Below are positions 34,614 through 43,919 of a stretch of 64,000 nucleotides of DNA, in pieces. The stretch comes from Edaphochlamys debaryana (taxonomy: Eukaryota; Chlorophyta; Chlorophyceae; Chlamydomonadales). Every line of letters starts with the position of its first letter. The stretch's first letter is position 1. The stretch spans positions 806,001 through 870,000 of the forward strand of contig JAEHOE010000019.1 in the NCBI GenBank assembly GCA_016858145.1. Reading direction: 5' to 3'. The notes under the pieces were generated by a model, which ran no database searches, had not been told where the DNA came from, and worked only from the letters and a program-made list of their open reading frames with translations. The translations under genes and the position numbers were made by a program.

Positions 34614-35271
34614 CCCAGCGCACGCTTGCATGCTGCACTTAGTCATCCGCTTGACGCAGCAAACACGATGAATGCGGAAGGCTGCGCCTCCCTAAGCCAA
34701 CCCCCATCCGAAGGACGTTAACAAATCGTTCTCAGGGGGGTGAACGGTTCTATGTCATCGCCACACGCCACCTGTCGTCACACGGGTCTACTGGTCACTA
34801 ACAAGCCTGTACAGACCTCCTGAGAAGAGAGCCTGCCAGGGAGGTGCCCGTAATCCTAGGAGAGGTCGACGTTCGCAGACAACACGAGCTAACCACAGCA
34901 GGTCAGCCTGCCGGCCGTGAGCAAACCGGCACCGCCGGAGCCACCCCCAATACGGAGGCGCCGCGGACGGCAACGCACCATCGACCCATCCGCTTGCAGT
35001 CCCGTTCAAACAATGCCGGGCAACAGGTGTGCATGACATTAACCCATGATGATGTAGGGGCTAAGTATGCAGACACGCTGCGGCGACACGTGGCGCTGAT
35101 CAAGAATTTATCGCTGCCGCCGCCAGAAGGCAGGACGGGTCCCCCTCACAAGCTGCTTACCTACATGCAAGCCATGACAAGCTCAACCCCCACCCCAGCC
35201 ATACGAGCATGGGGCCACCAACGTTGACGGCCCCGCGAGCTATACGGCTCCAACGCTTCCCGGTGCAAGCT

Positions 35272-37121
35272 CTATGCTGCCACAGCTGCGCCTTCCCGCG
35301 CCGGGACCGGCGCCGGCACAATGTTGTTGACGGCGGCGTCCGACTCCACCAGCGGCCCGGGCAGGCCAGCGTCCGAAGGGGATTGGGTGTGCATGGTGAT
35401 GAAGGGGTGGCTGAGGGCCTCGTCGAGGGTGAGGCGCTTGTGCGGGTCCCGCGTGAGGCAGCCGCGCACGAAGTCGATGCACTCCTTCGACGCAGTGAGC
35501 CAAGGACCGAAGTCCATCCGAATGTCCGCTTCCGTGATGGCGCGCGCCACCTCATCAAGCGAGAGGGCCTTGTTGTAGGAGTCCCCATGCCAGAAGGGGA
35601 ACTGCCGGCAGTAGAGCTGGTAGAGGAGCACGCCCGTCGACCACACGTCCACCTCGAAGGAATAGTCCCGCTTGAAGATCTGGGGGGCAGAAAGGAGGCA
35701 GACGTGTTGGTGCCTCGCCATAGGTTCCGCGCCAAACGGCTCGCCAGAAACAATGTGCCCTGCGCTCTTCCCCACGCCCAAAGAACCAAACATATCCCAC
35801 ACCGGAGCAGCACGGCTCTTACCTCTGGTGCCATGTACACCGGTGTCCCAGAGCGCTTCGAGAGGCGCGTGTGCTTGTAGTGCAGTTGGGAGCAGCCGAA
35901 GTCAATGGCTTTCAGCCACGGTGTCCGCTGAAGGGCAGACGGCGAAGCGGCGTATGGGTGGCGGTGCTCGTCTTTGATGCAGAAGTTGGCTGCAGGGCGA
36001 GAGGGAGGGTCAGTGTTTGTGAGCAAGGGAGACGCCGAAGATAGGGAGAGGGGACACCAGATCAGCGTCCGCCCGCACATCCCCCGACATGCCCACCGGT
36101 ACCGGACTTGCCTGGCTTCACGTCGCCGTGGACAATGCCGAGCCGGTGGCAGCTCCGAATGACCTGCAGCACCTCTTGGGCCACGAACGCCAGGCAGCGC
36201 TCTGTGAGCGGCCCGTAGGTCTGCATGGGTCGAAAGGTTGCGAACGTAACGTCAGCGCAGGCCTCACCAGCAAGCGCAGGCAGCACTAGTCTTGCACGCG
36301 TATCATTTCAGGCGAGCAGGCCAAGGCCCGTCGCGCCCTCGAGCTGCAACGTGCGGGCGCACGCAGTGACCCGCGCCAGCCCTCCTGAGGGCTACCCAAG
36401 CAGGCGAACTCACGTCGCTGAACTTCTGCAGGTCGCCACCCTCGCACACTTCCGTGACGAGGTAAACGTTGTCCTCATCCTCGTAGCAGTCAATAAGCTG
36501 CACAACCCTCGGCGAGTCCAATCGGTCCAAGAGAGTGAGCTCTCTGTTGGGCAGGGCCAATAGAGAGGAGGCAAACGGTCAGAAGGAGAGGCGAGGCATC
36601 CGAGGGGCGCGGCATCAACCCGGCAGGGCTGCACCTCGGCAAAATGTGAAGCCTATCGTAACGCCAAGCATGATACGAAGCCACAAGTTGAGGGCAGGCC
36701 GTTGCGGAGGCCAGCCAGAAAAGCCCGGGAGGCGCTTTCGGCGCTGTAATTTGGCGGCACCTCACCTCTGCAGCTTCTCCAGCGTCTTCTGGCGAGACAG
36801 GCGCGGCCTCTCCTTTGGCAGCTTCTTGATGGCCACCTTCTCGCCCGTCTGGCTGTGGAAGCCCGTGTTTACGCTGCCAAATGAGCCCACTCCGAGGGAC
36901 GGTCCCGTCACGTAGTCCTCCCGCACCGTCGTCTTCCATCCCAGCTCTAGCTGGCTCTCCGTGGAGGAGGTCGCCAGCGGGGAACTCGCTGAGTAGACGA
37001 GCGCGGCATCGAACTTCTGGGCCGCGCTCCGCACCACGCAGACAGGCGCCCGTGGCCGCGAGGGTCGTTGAATGGAAGGCCTATGACTGGCCGGGCGAGG
37101 CCGCAGTGCTTGTGAGTGCAT
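35272..37121 (-). CDS. Plastid-targeted Ser/Thr protein kinase (CDPK/CaMK-like catalytic domain)
   Basis: 389-aa protein kinase. Exons: 36766-37121, 36414-36543, 36112-36220, 35823-35989, 35272-35679. The N terminus is Arg/Ser/Pro/Ala-rich with almost no acidic residues for about 35 positions (MHSQALRPRPASHRPSIQ), which suggests a chloroplast transit peptide. Kinase motifs: GVGSFGSV, VAIKK, alpha-C in LEKLQRELTLLDRL, hinge VTEVCEGGDL, catalytic loop HGDVKPANF, KAIDFGCSQ, SGTPVYMAPE and DVWSTGVLLYQLY; the domain ends DPHKRLTLDEALSHPF. No EF hands follow, so it is not a true CDPK. HGD replaces HRD. The KPANF motif exists only if the intron after 36112 is spliced from a GC donor (CAG/gcaagt). 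Substrate unknown; it does not look like Stt7/STN7. Confidence 0.88.
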
Positions 37122-37986
37122 TCTGTTGCGTCGGAGGTCAAAGCTGGCGGAGTCGCTGTTGCACCGGAAGGCGTTGAGGAATGCAGCTCTGTTTATCTGT
37201 GTGTGCGTATTGAGAGCGGGAATGTGTCGAGACAGCGTGCAGGGCGGCGTCTATGTGCCGAGGCCTGGCACGCCTCGCGATGGGCGCTGACGTAGCAGTC
37301 GCCGTCCGGGGCTGACGCGTCAATGCGCCGGGCGCTTTTTGCCGAACGGCGCCGAAATCGCCGGCGTGCGCCGCATTGCCAAAGAGCGCGCTGGGGGCTG
37401 CTCCCGAGCGCGCGACCCTGGCCCCAAGGCCCAGGGCCCAGGGTCGCGATGGATGGGCGCCGCAACTTCCTCGCTCGGCCCGACCTGACGCTCAGGCAGT
37501 TATAGTTGGCGCACCCTTTGCCCCAGTCACTTTCGGGCTTCAACACGGCGGTGGGCCCGTTATGCTTTGGTGTTGACGCCGAGGACCGCCCCGCGCGACT
37601 GCCATGCCGCATGTCACCGACGGAGCGAGCACCGCCACGAGCACTGCCAAGGCGGTTGAGCAGTAGCTGGGCAAGAGACAACGGCAAGTGGCATTGAGGG
37701 AGGACTGGAGGCTGGGCACGGTAAGACGGGGCGGAAGGGCTGCTGACGGCTCCCAAGTTGGGGCAGGTTGGGGTCCTCGCAAGACCACGCAACATGCGGT
37801 ATCCTTACATGGCCCAGCTTGACGCCTGCACCTTGCCTTCATCCAGTATATGCGCCCCTGGCGCCAGCACTGCCGGTGCCCCCACCCCTCCTCCACTCAG
37901 CAACAAACACCCACCCACCCCGCCGACTCCCCACGCCCTTCCCCAAGGCTCCCACTCGCCCCGTGCCCACCCACCCCTCCTCCCGC
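37122..37986. promoter_or_regulatory. Promoter side of the plastid kinase and 3' end of the S1-domain gene
   Basis: Both flanking genes are on the minus strand. The region carries the kinase 5' flank and the 3' UTR of the next gene, whose TGTAA signal is TTACA at 37805-37809. An 11-bp perfect inverted repeat, CGCGACCCTGG (37411-37421) and CCAGGGTCGCG (37438-37448), lies 290 bp upstream of the kinase start. No gene is seen. Confidence 0.4.
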
Positions 37987-40900
37987 CTACAAGCTGCTGG
38001 CCAGCTCGCTGGCCGCCGCCTCCAGCTCGTCGCCCCGCGCGTCCCAGGCCTCCTGGATGGGGTTGTCCAGGGGGTCGTCGATGTAGTCCTCCACCGGCTC
38101 GCTGTCGCGCAGGCGCCACGGCATGCGGCCCGTGCCGTAGCCCTGAGGGGTCGAGGCGGAGGCAGGCGGAGAAAACAGCGGAGCGCGGGTCAACAGGCAG
38201 TTCAAGAGGAGAGCACCGTAACGCAAGTGTGTCCGGAGACCGGGGCATCATGCACGCGCCTGGTACCCGCCCCGGCAGCCCTGTCCCAGTCCTCCGGGCG
38301 TCCTCCCCACGCCCTCTCCCTGCGGCACTCGCCTCGAGGACCTGCTCCGCAATGGCGTTGTCGTCCTGCGGGGGGTAGTACGTGGGCACCTCAAGCGTGC
38401 GCCCGGCCGCCTCCGCCACGTCCTCGGGCGTCCAGCCGTTGGCCTCCGCCCAGCCGTGGTCCACCGGGGCCACGTAGTCGTCCGGAGGCATCCTGGGGCG
38501 GGGCGGGTTACACGGGGATAGAGACGTGCTCGACTTCGTGGAAGCAATGGCGGAGCTAGGCTCATGGACTGCCTGGCTCTCAGGCCACAGGTAGACGACG
38601 CGCAGACCAGGAGGGACCTCCTGGCGCTGTCGCCGTGTCAGGGTTACGAACAGGAGTGCAAGGCAAGCGAGGCCGTGTCGGGGTGATCGGCATTTGGCTG
38701 GTCCGGGGTCGTTAGCTCGTTACACGCCCTAACTACGAGGGGCGCTAGGCATGTTGCTAGCGTCCCTGGTCCAGCCCACGAAGCGCCCCTGAACCAATCG
38801 AGGTAGCGCACCTCCGCCCCGGTTTCACTCAGTCCCCACCGCTCAACTCACATGAGGTCCTGCAGCCCCCGGACCGTGAACTTGAGCTGCACGGGCCAGC
38901 GGTACAGCCCAGGCGTGCGGAGCTGGGGGCGGGGAGCAGAGGCGCAGGCAGCAGGAAGGGGAGTGCTGCTTAGCTCGGAGCACGGCGGCTGGCCAGGACG
39001 GACCTAGCTAGGCCTGGATGGCTCCGTTGAGGCAGACCAAGCGATAGAGCCAAGAGCGTTATCACATGGGAGCGCATCGGGGCGAGCGCAAGCCGAAACG
39101 TGCAGGGTTCGGGCGACGCCGAGCTAGGGGGCGACGCAGGATCGAGGTTGAGGTAGGGCGGCTGGAGTCATTGGGAATGGAGGCACAGCGGGCGTGCACT
39201 CTCTCAGTAGGAGCTCGTGTTGCAGGTCGCCTCCATGGTCATGTGCGCGCGCTCACGGGACGACTCGCCGTACACCTTTCAGTCAGACGGACGCTCCCTG
39301 CGCCCTCCGACGCCCCAGCAAGCAATGCAGCAGAGCCTAGACTACGAGTGCACCCAAGCAGCCAGATAGGCAGGGTCGGGGGTGCGGCTAGGCACGAGCT
39401 CGCGCGCGGCACTACGGGACGAGCAGACATCCACGGCATGTGGGGCCCCCGCGTCTCCGTCATGGAGGCTGAAAAGCCGGATTACGCAGGCCCTGCCGCC
39501 GCCCACATGCAGGCTTTGCGAACCTGAGTCTAGGGGCGACGGCGGCTGCACGCGATTGTCCGCGGTGCCTGCGACCGGCCTTCAAGACCGCAAATACGCG
39601 GTTTCGGGCGGGCGCGCCCCTCCACCGTTGGGGGCCGGCCCAAGCTCAGGTGTTCAACACTTGCGTACGCCTTTAGACCTACCCTGAGCTTGTATCTCGG
39701 GTCGCTCGCTCGCACAAGACGTATTCGTCACGCGAACAAGTAACGCGGCTGATTCATGGTACCAGGGTTTGCTGCATTCGTGTGTACAGTGTCTAGGAGT
39801 TGTCGCCTTGCGTATGTACGCAGAACCAGTTGCGTACATCCTTGCCCATCCAGCCCTGCCCCCACCCGCCCCTCGCCCTCCCCCTCCCCACCTTGTGCAC
39901 CTCCACCATGACCACCTCCCCGATGTCAATGTGGTCCACCGCCAGCTCCCAGTGGTCCTCGTTGCAGGGCACCAGCCTGCGGGCAGCGCGGGGCATAGGC
40001 GGGGTAGTGGTGACCTAGTGCTGGAACAACAGGGAAGCATGCGAAGAACGCGGGCAATAGAGGCGCCACATGGGCGGTATTGGGCAGCGGGCAGCTCAGC
40101 AGTCAGCACTAAGGGCATGCTCGGCTCGAGTCCCGGTCCTCCAAGCTTGCAACTGTGTAGCGCATGCAGCGGGCCTGCCCTGCCCCTGCACCTTCTCCCT
40201 GACACCGCATCGCCGCGCGCCGCTCACCCGTCGAACTCCGCCCCGATGTCGACCTGCGCCCCGTGGTGCAGCCACACGTCCGTCACCCGGCCCAGGTACA
40301 CGCGGCCCTCCTCCAACTGGTCCACCCCAATCTGTACGGACGGGCGGGGGAGGGAAGGGGAGGGGAGGGAGGCGCATCTCGCTTCAGCAGTGAGCCCCCC
40401 CATGAGCCCGTGTATCCGTGCTCCTCATGCCGGGCAATGCCCAAGGATGCTGGCTGCCATCAACCGCGTCCAGATGGCGCTGCACAGAGTACTAGCAGCC
40501 GGACCGCACCAGGGCTCGCCCTCGTCCCTTCAAGGCATCGCGCAAGCCCTCGCTGAGCGCGGCAACCTGCTCGTAACGCTGCGTACCGGCCTGGGCGTGG
40601 GGATTGAGTCCCCCGATTACTTGGTCACTCTGCGCCATCAGTTCCTCAATTGCCAGGCGGACTCGGCAGGTGGGGCTCGAGACCGGGGCATGAGGCCAGG
40701 CATAGGGGGCGTCTTCTCGCGGGGTCTCTGGTTCTCGGGTGCGTCCTTTCTCCGGTCCACGTGAACATCCGTTTCTTCTGAGGGGCCTTCGTGCGCCGAC
40801 CGCAAGGCGCCGCCCCTGCCTCGCGCTATCGCTTAGACAGCAACGTTGGGCACTCGTTGCGCTGGGGTCGTCCCATCCCTGCAAGCGGCTGACGCACCGG

Positions 40901-42481
40901 CTACCTAACGCGCACGTTCCCATCTCCCTCGCACGCCGCCTCTTGCGCGCTCCTTCCCTGACCCCCACACGCTGCCCTACCCCCTTCGCCCCCTGCAGAT
41001 GTGTGCGTCGTGGTTGACCCGGCCTTCCGCGAGCAGTTTCTGGTCGCGGGCATGCCGGCCGACAGCGCCTACGCGGCGGCATGCGCGAGCCTTCCGCTCG
41101 TGTTCGCGGGCACCATCGGGACGCTGAACGCGCTCGTGTGCCTGCTCACCCAGACGCTCATCCAGGACGCCACGGCACGGGGCCTCGAGCTGCCCCCTTG
41201 GCGCTCCCAAGCGGCGCTGCTCAGCAAGTGGCTGCCCCGCCGCTTCGCCGACAGCGTCTTCACGCCGCCCGGGCTCAGCACGCCGCACCCCGCGCTCCAG
41301 GTATGCTGCATGTTCTGCCCCCCGCCCTGCCACCCAGGCACCCACCGCAGCCAAAGCACTCACCCGCTCGAGCGCGTCCTCCTCCTCCTCCGGGTTATGC
41401 CAGGGCATGGGGAACAGCGGCTCCTCGTCAGCGGTCATGAAGTACACACGCTTAGGAGTGGCGTTCCAGCCCTCTGTGGTGGAAGGGGAGGGGCAGCCGG
41501 AGGAGGAAGGGGGGAGGCCCACAGGTTTGTAGGCAGCGGGAAGCAGGGCCCCGTGCAGGCCCTAGCTGCAACTTGCCATGCCGGCCCCCAACTTGAAATC
41601 CCTGCAACCCATTCCTCATTGCTACCCGACATGTACGCACCCCGCTGGCACCGCTGCGCCCCACCCCACAGCCCGCACCGCGCCTCGCGCCCCGCGGCCC
41701 ACACAACCACCCCAGCACGCCACCCGCTTCCGCCCCCCCTGCCCACCCTCCGGCGTGGAAAACCAGTACTCGGTGTCGCGGAGGTCCATCTTGTCGTCCG
41801 CCACAGCGTCCAGGAAGGAGCGCTGAACACGCTTCTCCAGCGGGCCCTTGTCGGGGTCAAACACCTGCCGGGGAACGCGGAAGGGCAAGTAAGGGGACCG
41901 GAACGACGTTTGGCGGAGAGCTGCGTATGCGTGAAATTCTTGCTGGCCCCATGCTACCCCACAGCGTTGAGGAGGGGGCCCAGCCGTGGGGCCACGAGCA
42001 AACTGACCTACCCGCAGGCCCGCAACCCAGGACGCCCCGCCTGGCTGCTATACTCCTCCCTCCTTGCCCCTCGTCTCCCCTCTCCTGCCCGCCCCCCTTT
42101 GTGCTGGCATCCCCTCTTCTGGCTGCCCCTGGGCACCTGGTAGTCGGGCAGGTCCATGTAGTTGTCCTCGCCATCGTCGTCCATGTTCATGTCCTTCGCC
42201 TCCTTTGACGCATACAGCTCGCTAGACGTGCTGGTGATGCGGCACGGAGGAAGCTGGTGCGGGCGCGAACTCCGCGGGCCTGCAATTGAGGCACATGAAC
42301 CAGCTGAGCTGACAACCCTCCGCGAAGCTTTCCAGCCATGTATTGGAGCAGCAAGCGCACCATGTCCAGGCCGCGAAGCCCTCAGCGTCCTGCACGCGAC
42401 AGCCGGGAGAGGCGCCGCTCTCCCGCTGCATGAGGCTACGCCTTGCCCGGAAGGCGGCGCATTGCGGAGCAGGCGCTGCAT
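37987..42481 (-). CDS. Chloroplast S1-domain protein resembling pTAC10/PAP3
   Basis: 382-aa predicted plastid protein. Exons: 42137-42481, 41747-41864, 41364-41473, 40228-40331, 39892-39976, 38852-38922, 38333-38492, 37987-38142. The first 75 residues are a good transit peptide (MQRLLRNAPPSGQG, rich in Ser/Ala/Arg). Then DDKMDLRDTEYWFSTPE, YFMTADEEPLFPMPWHNP, and an S1 RNA-binding fold: EEGRVYLGRVTDVWLHHGAQ, VDIGAEFDGLVPCNEDHW, IGEVVMVEVHK, GLYRWPVQLKF. C-terminal blocks are PPDDYVAPVDHGWAEANGW and YGTGRMPWRLRDSEP. The layout resembles pTAC10/PAP3, a component of the plastid-encoded RNA polymerase complex; the assignment is from memory of family shape. The intron after 38333 uses a GC donor. 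Two introns (38923-39891, 40332-41363) are enlarged by duplicated DUF506-locus DNA. Confidence 0.7.
39074..39822 (+). repeat. Direct copy of 30511-31263 inside an intron
   Basis: Near-identical over its whole length to the flank upstream of the DUF506 gene, including the runs GACGCCGAGCTAGGGGGCGA and AAGTAACGCGGCTGATTCAT. It fills most of the 969-bp intron 38923-39891; the remainder (about 220 bp) is normal intron size. At its right edge lies a hairpin, TGTACGCA-8 nt-TGCGTACA (39815-39838). Confidence 0.88.
40436..41297 (+). pseudogene. Inverted, truncated DUF506 copy inside an intron
   Basis: Reverse-complement copy of 29468-30332, lying in the 1032-bp intron 40332-41363 of the S1-domain gene on the opposite strand. 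It keeps a DUF506 start (ATG 40447, MLAAINRVQMALHRV), the exon-intron boundaries (40669/40999) and the complete signature through LELPPWRSQAALLSKWLP, but stops matching after STPHPAL, so about 215 C-terminal codons are missing. Both splice sites and the frame are still intact, so it is recent or still under constraint, and could yield an antisense transcript. Expression cannot be judged. Confidence 0.8.
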
Positions 42482-43919
42482 CCTATTAGTGGCCCGTCAC
42501 GCTTTGCGGTTGAACAGCACGCTAGCGAGCAAGCTATCGAGCCATGGGCGAGCGAGCCGACAGACGGAACGTGCACCGGAGTCGCTGTAGGGCTTTGCAA
42601 CGTGCGTATACAAACGCCGACTATGTGTCGGAAGGGCGCAAATTTGGGACAAGGGCGATGGGGCAGAGAGGAGAGCTCCTCGCGGCCAGGAAGTCCCCCG
42701 CGCACATTGACCTTGCGCAAGTCCCCCGCAAGTGTTGCAGGCTGCACGCAGTGGTCGAGGGCACAGCTTCGGCGGCCGACCCGGGGGACACGCTCAACAG
42801 GGCATGTCCCGCGCGTTCCCCCCCAGCGCGTTCGTTGCCGCCACGCCCACAACCAACCGTTGGTCATGGTCCTCCCTCTATCCTTCTCGTACCTCCGAGC
42901 CTAAAACGAAGCAGCCGCCAAGGGAGCCAACCGAGGGGGCCAAGGCCCGTTTGGGAGGTCACGGCTGATGATTTGCTGCTATCCGAGTCTGGCCACCCAG
43001 CCAGAGGCCGCCGGCCAGTCTGTGTGTCAAGTCGCCCCTGTTGTACTTCTGACGACCCAGTTGCCCCCTGTTCTGCACTTCTGCTACCCATGTGTCCTAG
43101 GCTCCTAGCTCCTCCTTGCGTCCCTGCGTTCCAGACCCAGCGTCCGACCGGCCGTGGTGCGCGAGGCACCCCTTGAACGCGCCAGGCCCTCGACCCGTTC
43201 AGCCCCTTCCACACCAGAAGTGCCGCCTGACAATGTGCCTTCAGCGGGCTCCCAGCAGCGTCATGAGCCCGGCGTCAACACCAGTGACCACCTGGTGCAA
43301 CTAGCAACCCGATGATTCAACCAACCCCTGGCCTCAGCGCCACGGCCCCCAGCACCACCAGCCGCCCTCCACAGCACACCCCTCCACCCTGCCTCCCATG
43401 ACAAGGTCCAACAGCCACGCAACACAGCACACCAAGGGTTGCTCTACAACAAATAGAGTTGCAGCGTGCGGCTCCTCCGGCCCAGGTAAGTGTACATCCG
43501 CTGGTGATAGCCCGGTCCACAACGACCGGGGCTCGAGCCGCCAGCATCCGCTTATGAGATCATTTCCATCTGACTGCCCAATGCCAGGCGTTCAGCAGTT
43601 CTCATGTGTACATTGTGCAGCCTGGTAGGCTAACAAGCATGGTGCAATGGCCCCAAATACAATGCCCACACGGCATGGAGGAATGCAGATGATGACAGCC
43701 ATACAGCTAATGCATCTCGACAAGACTGCAGCGGTGCTTGGCACCACTTATCTACAGCGCGACGCGCAACAACAAGTAGAAGGGGTTATGGAAGGGGGGC
43801 TGCAAGTGATGAACCCTAGGTAGATCATTAGCCCCCATCAGCCCCTTCGCAGCTCAAGCAACAGGATGATCCGTGCGCTTGCGCAGCGCTGCGCCACCCC
43901 GAGCACTGCTACAAGTCTC
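42482..43919. other. Spacer upstream of the S1-domain gene and downstream of GT31
   Basis: Expected to hold the S1-domain gene promoter (start 42481) and the GT31 3' UTR (stop 43920). Plus-strand ORFs at 42443-43176 lack family resemblance and splice logic. No RNA gene or element is recognised; I did not find an obvious minus-strand TGTAA. Confidence 0.3.

Noticed and set aside
41001..42143. Plus-strand ORF of 380 codons starting MCVVVDPAFREQ
   Set aside because: Only its first third is genuine DUF506 copy. Beyond 41297 it is antisense to S1-protein exons and introns, so it is a chance fusion, not a chimeric gene I can support.
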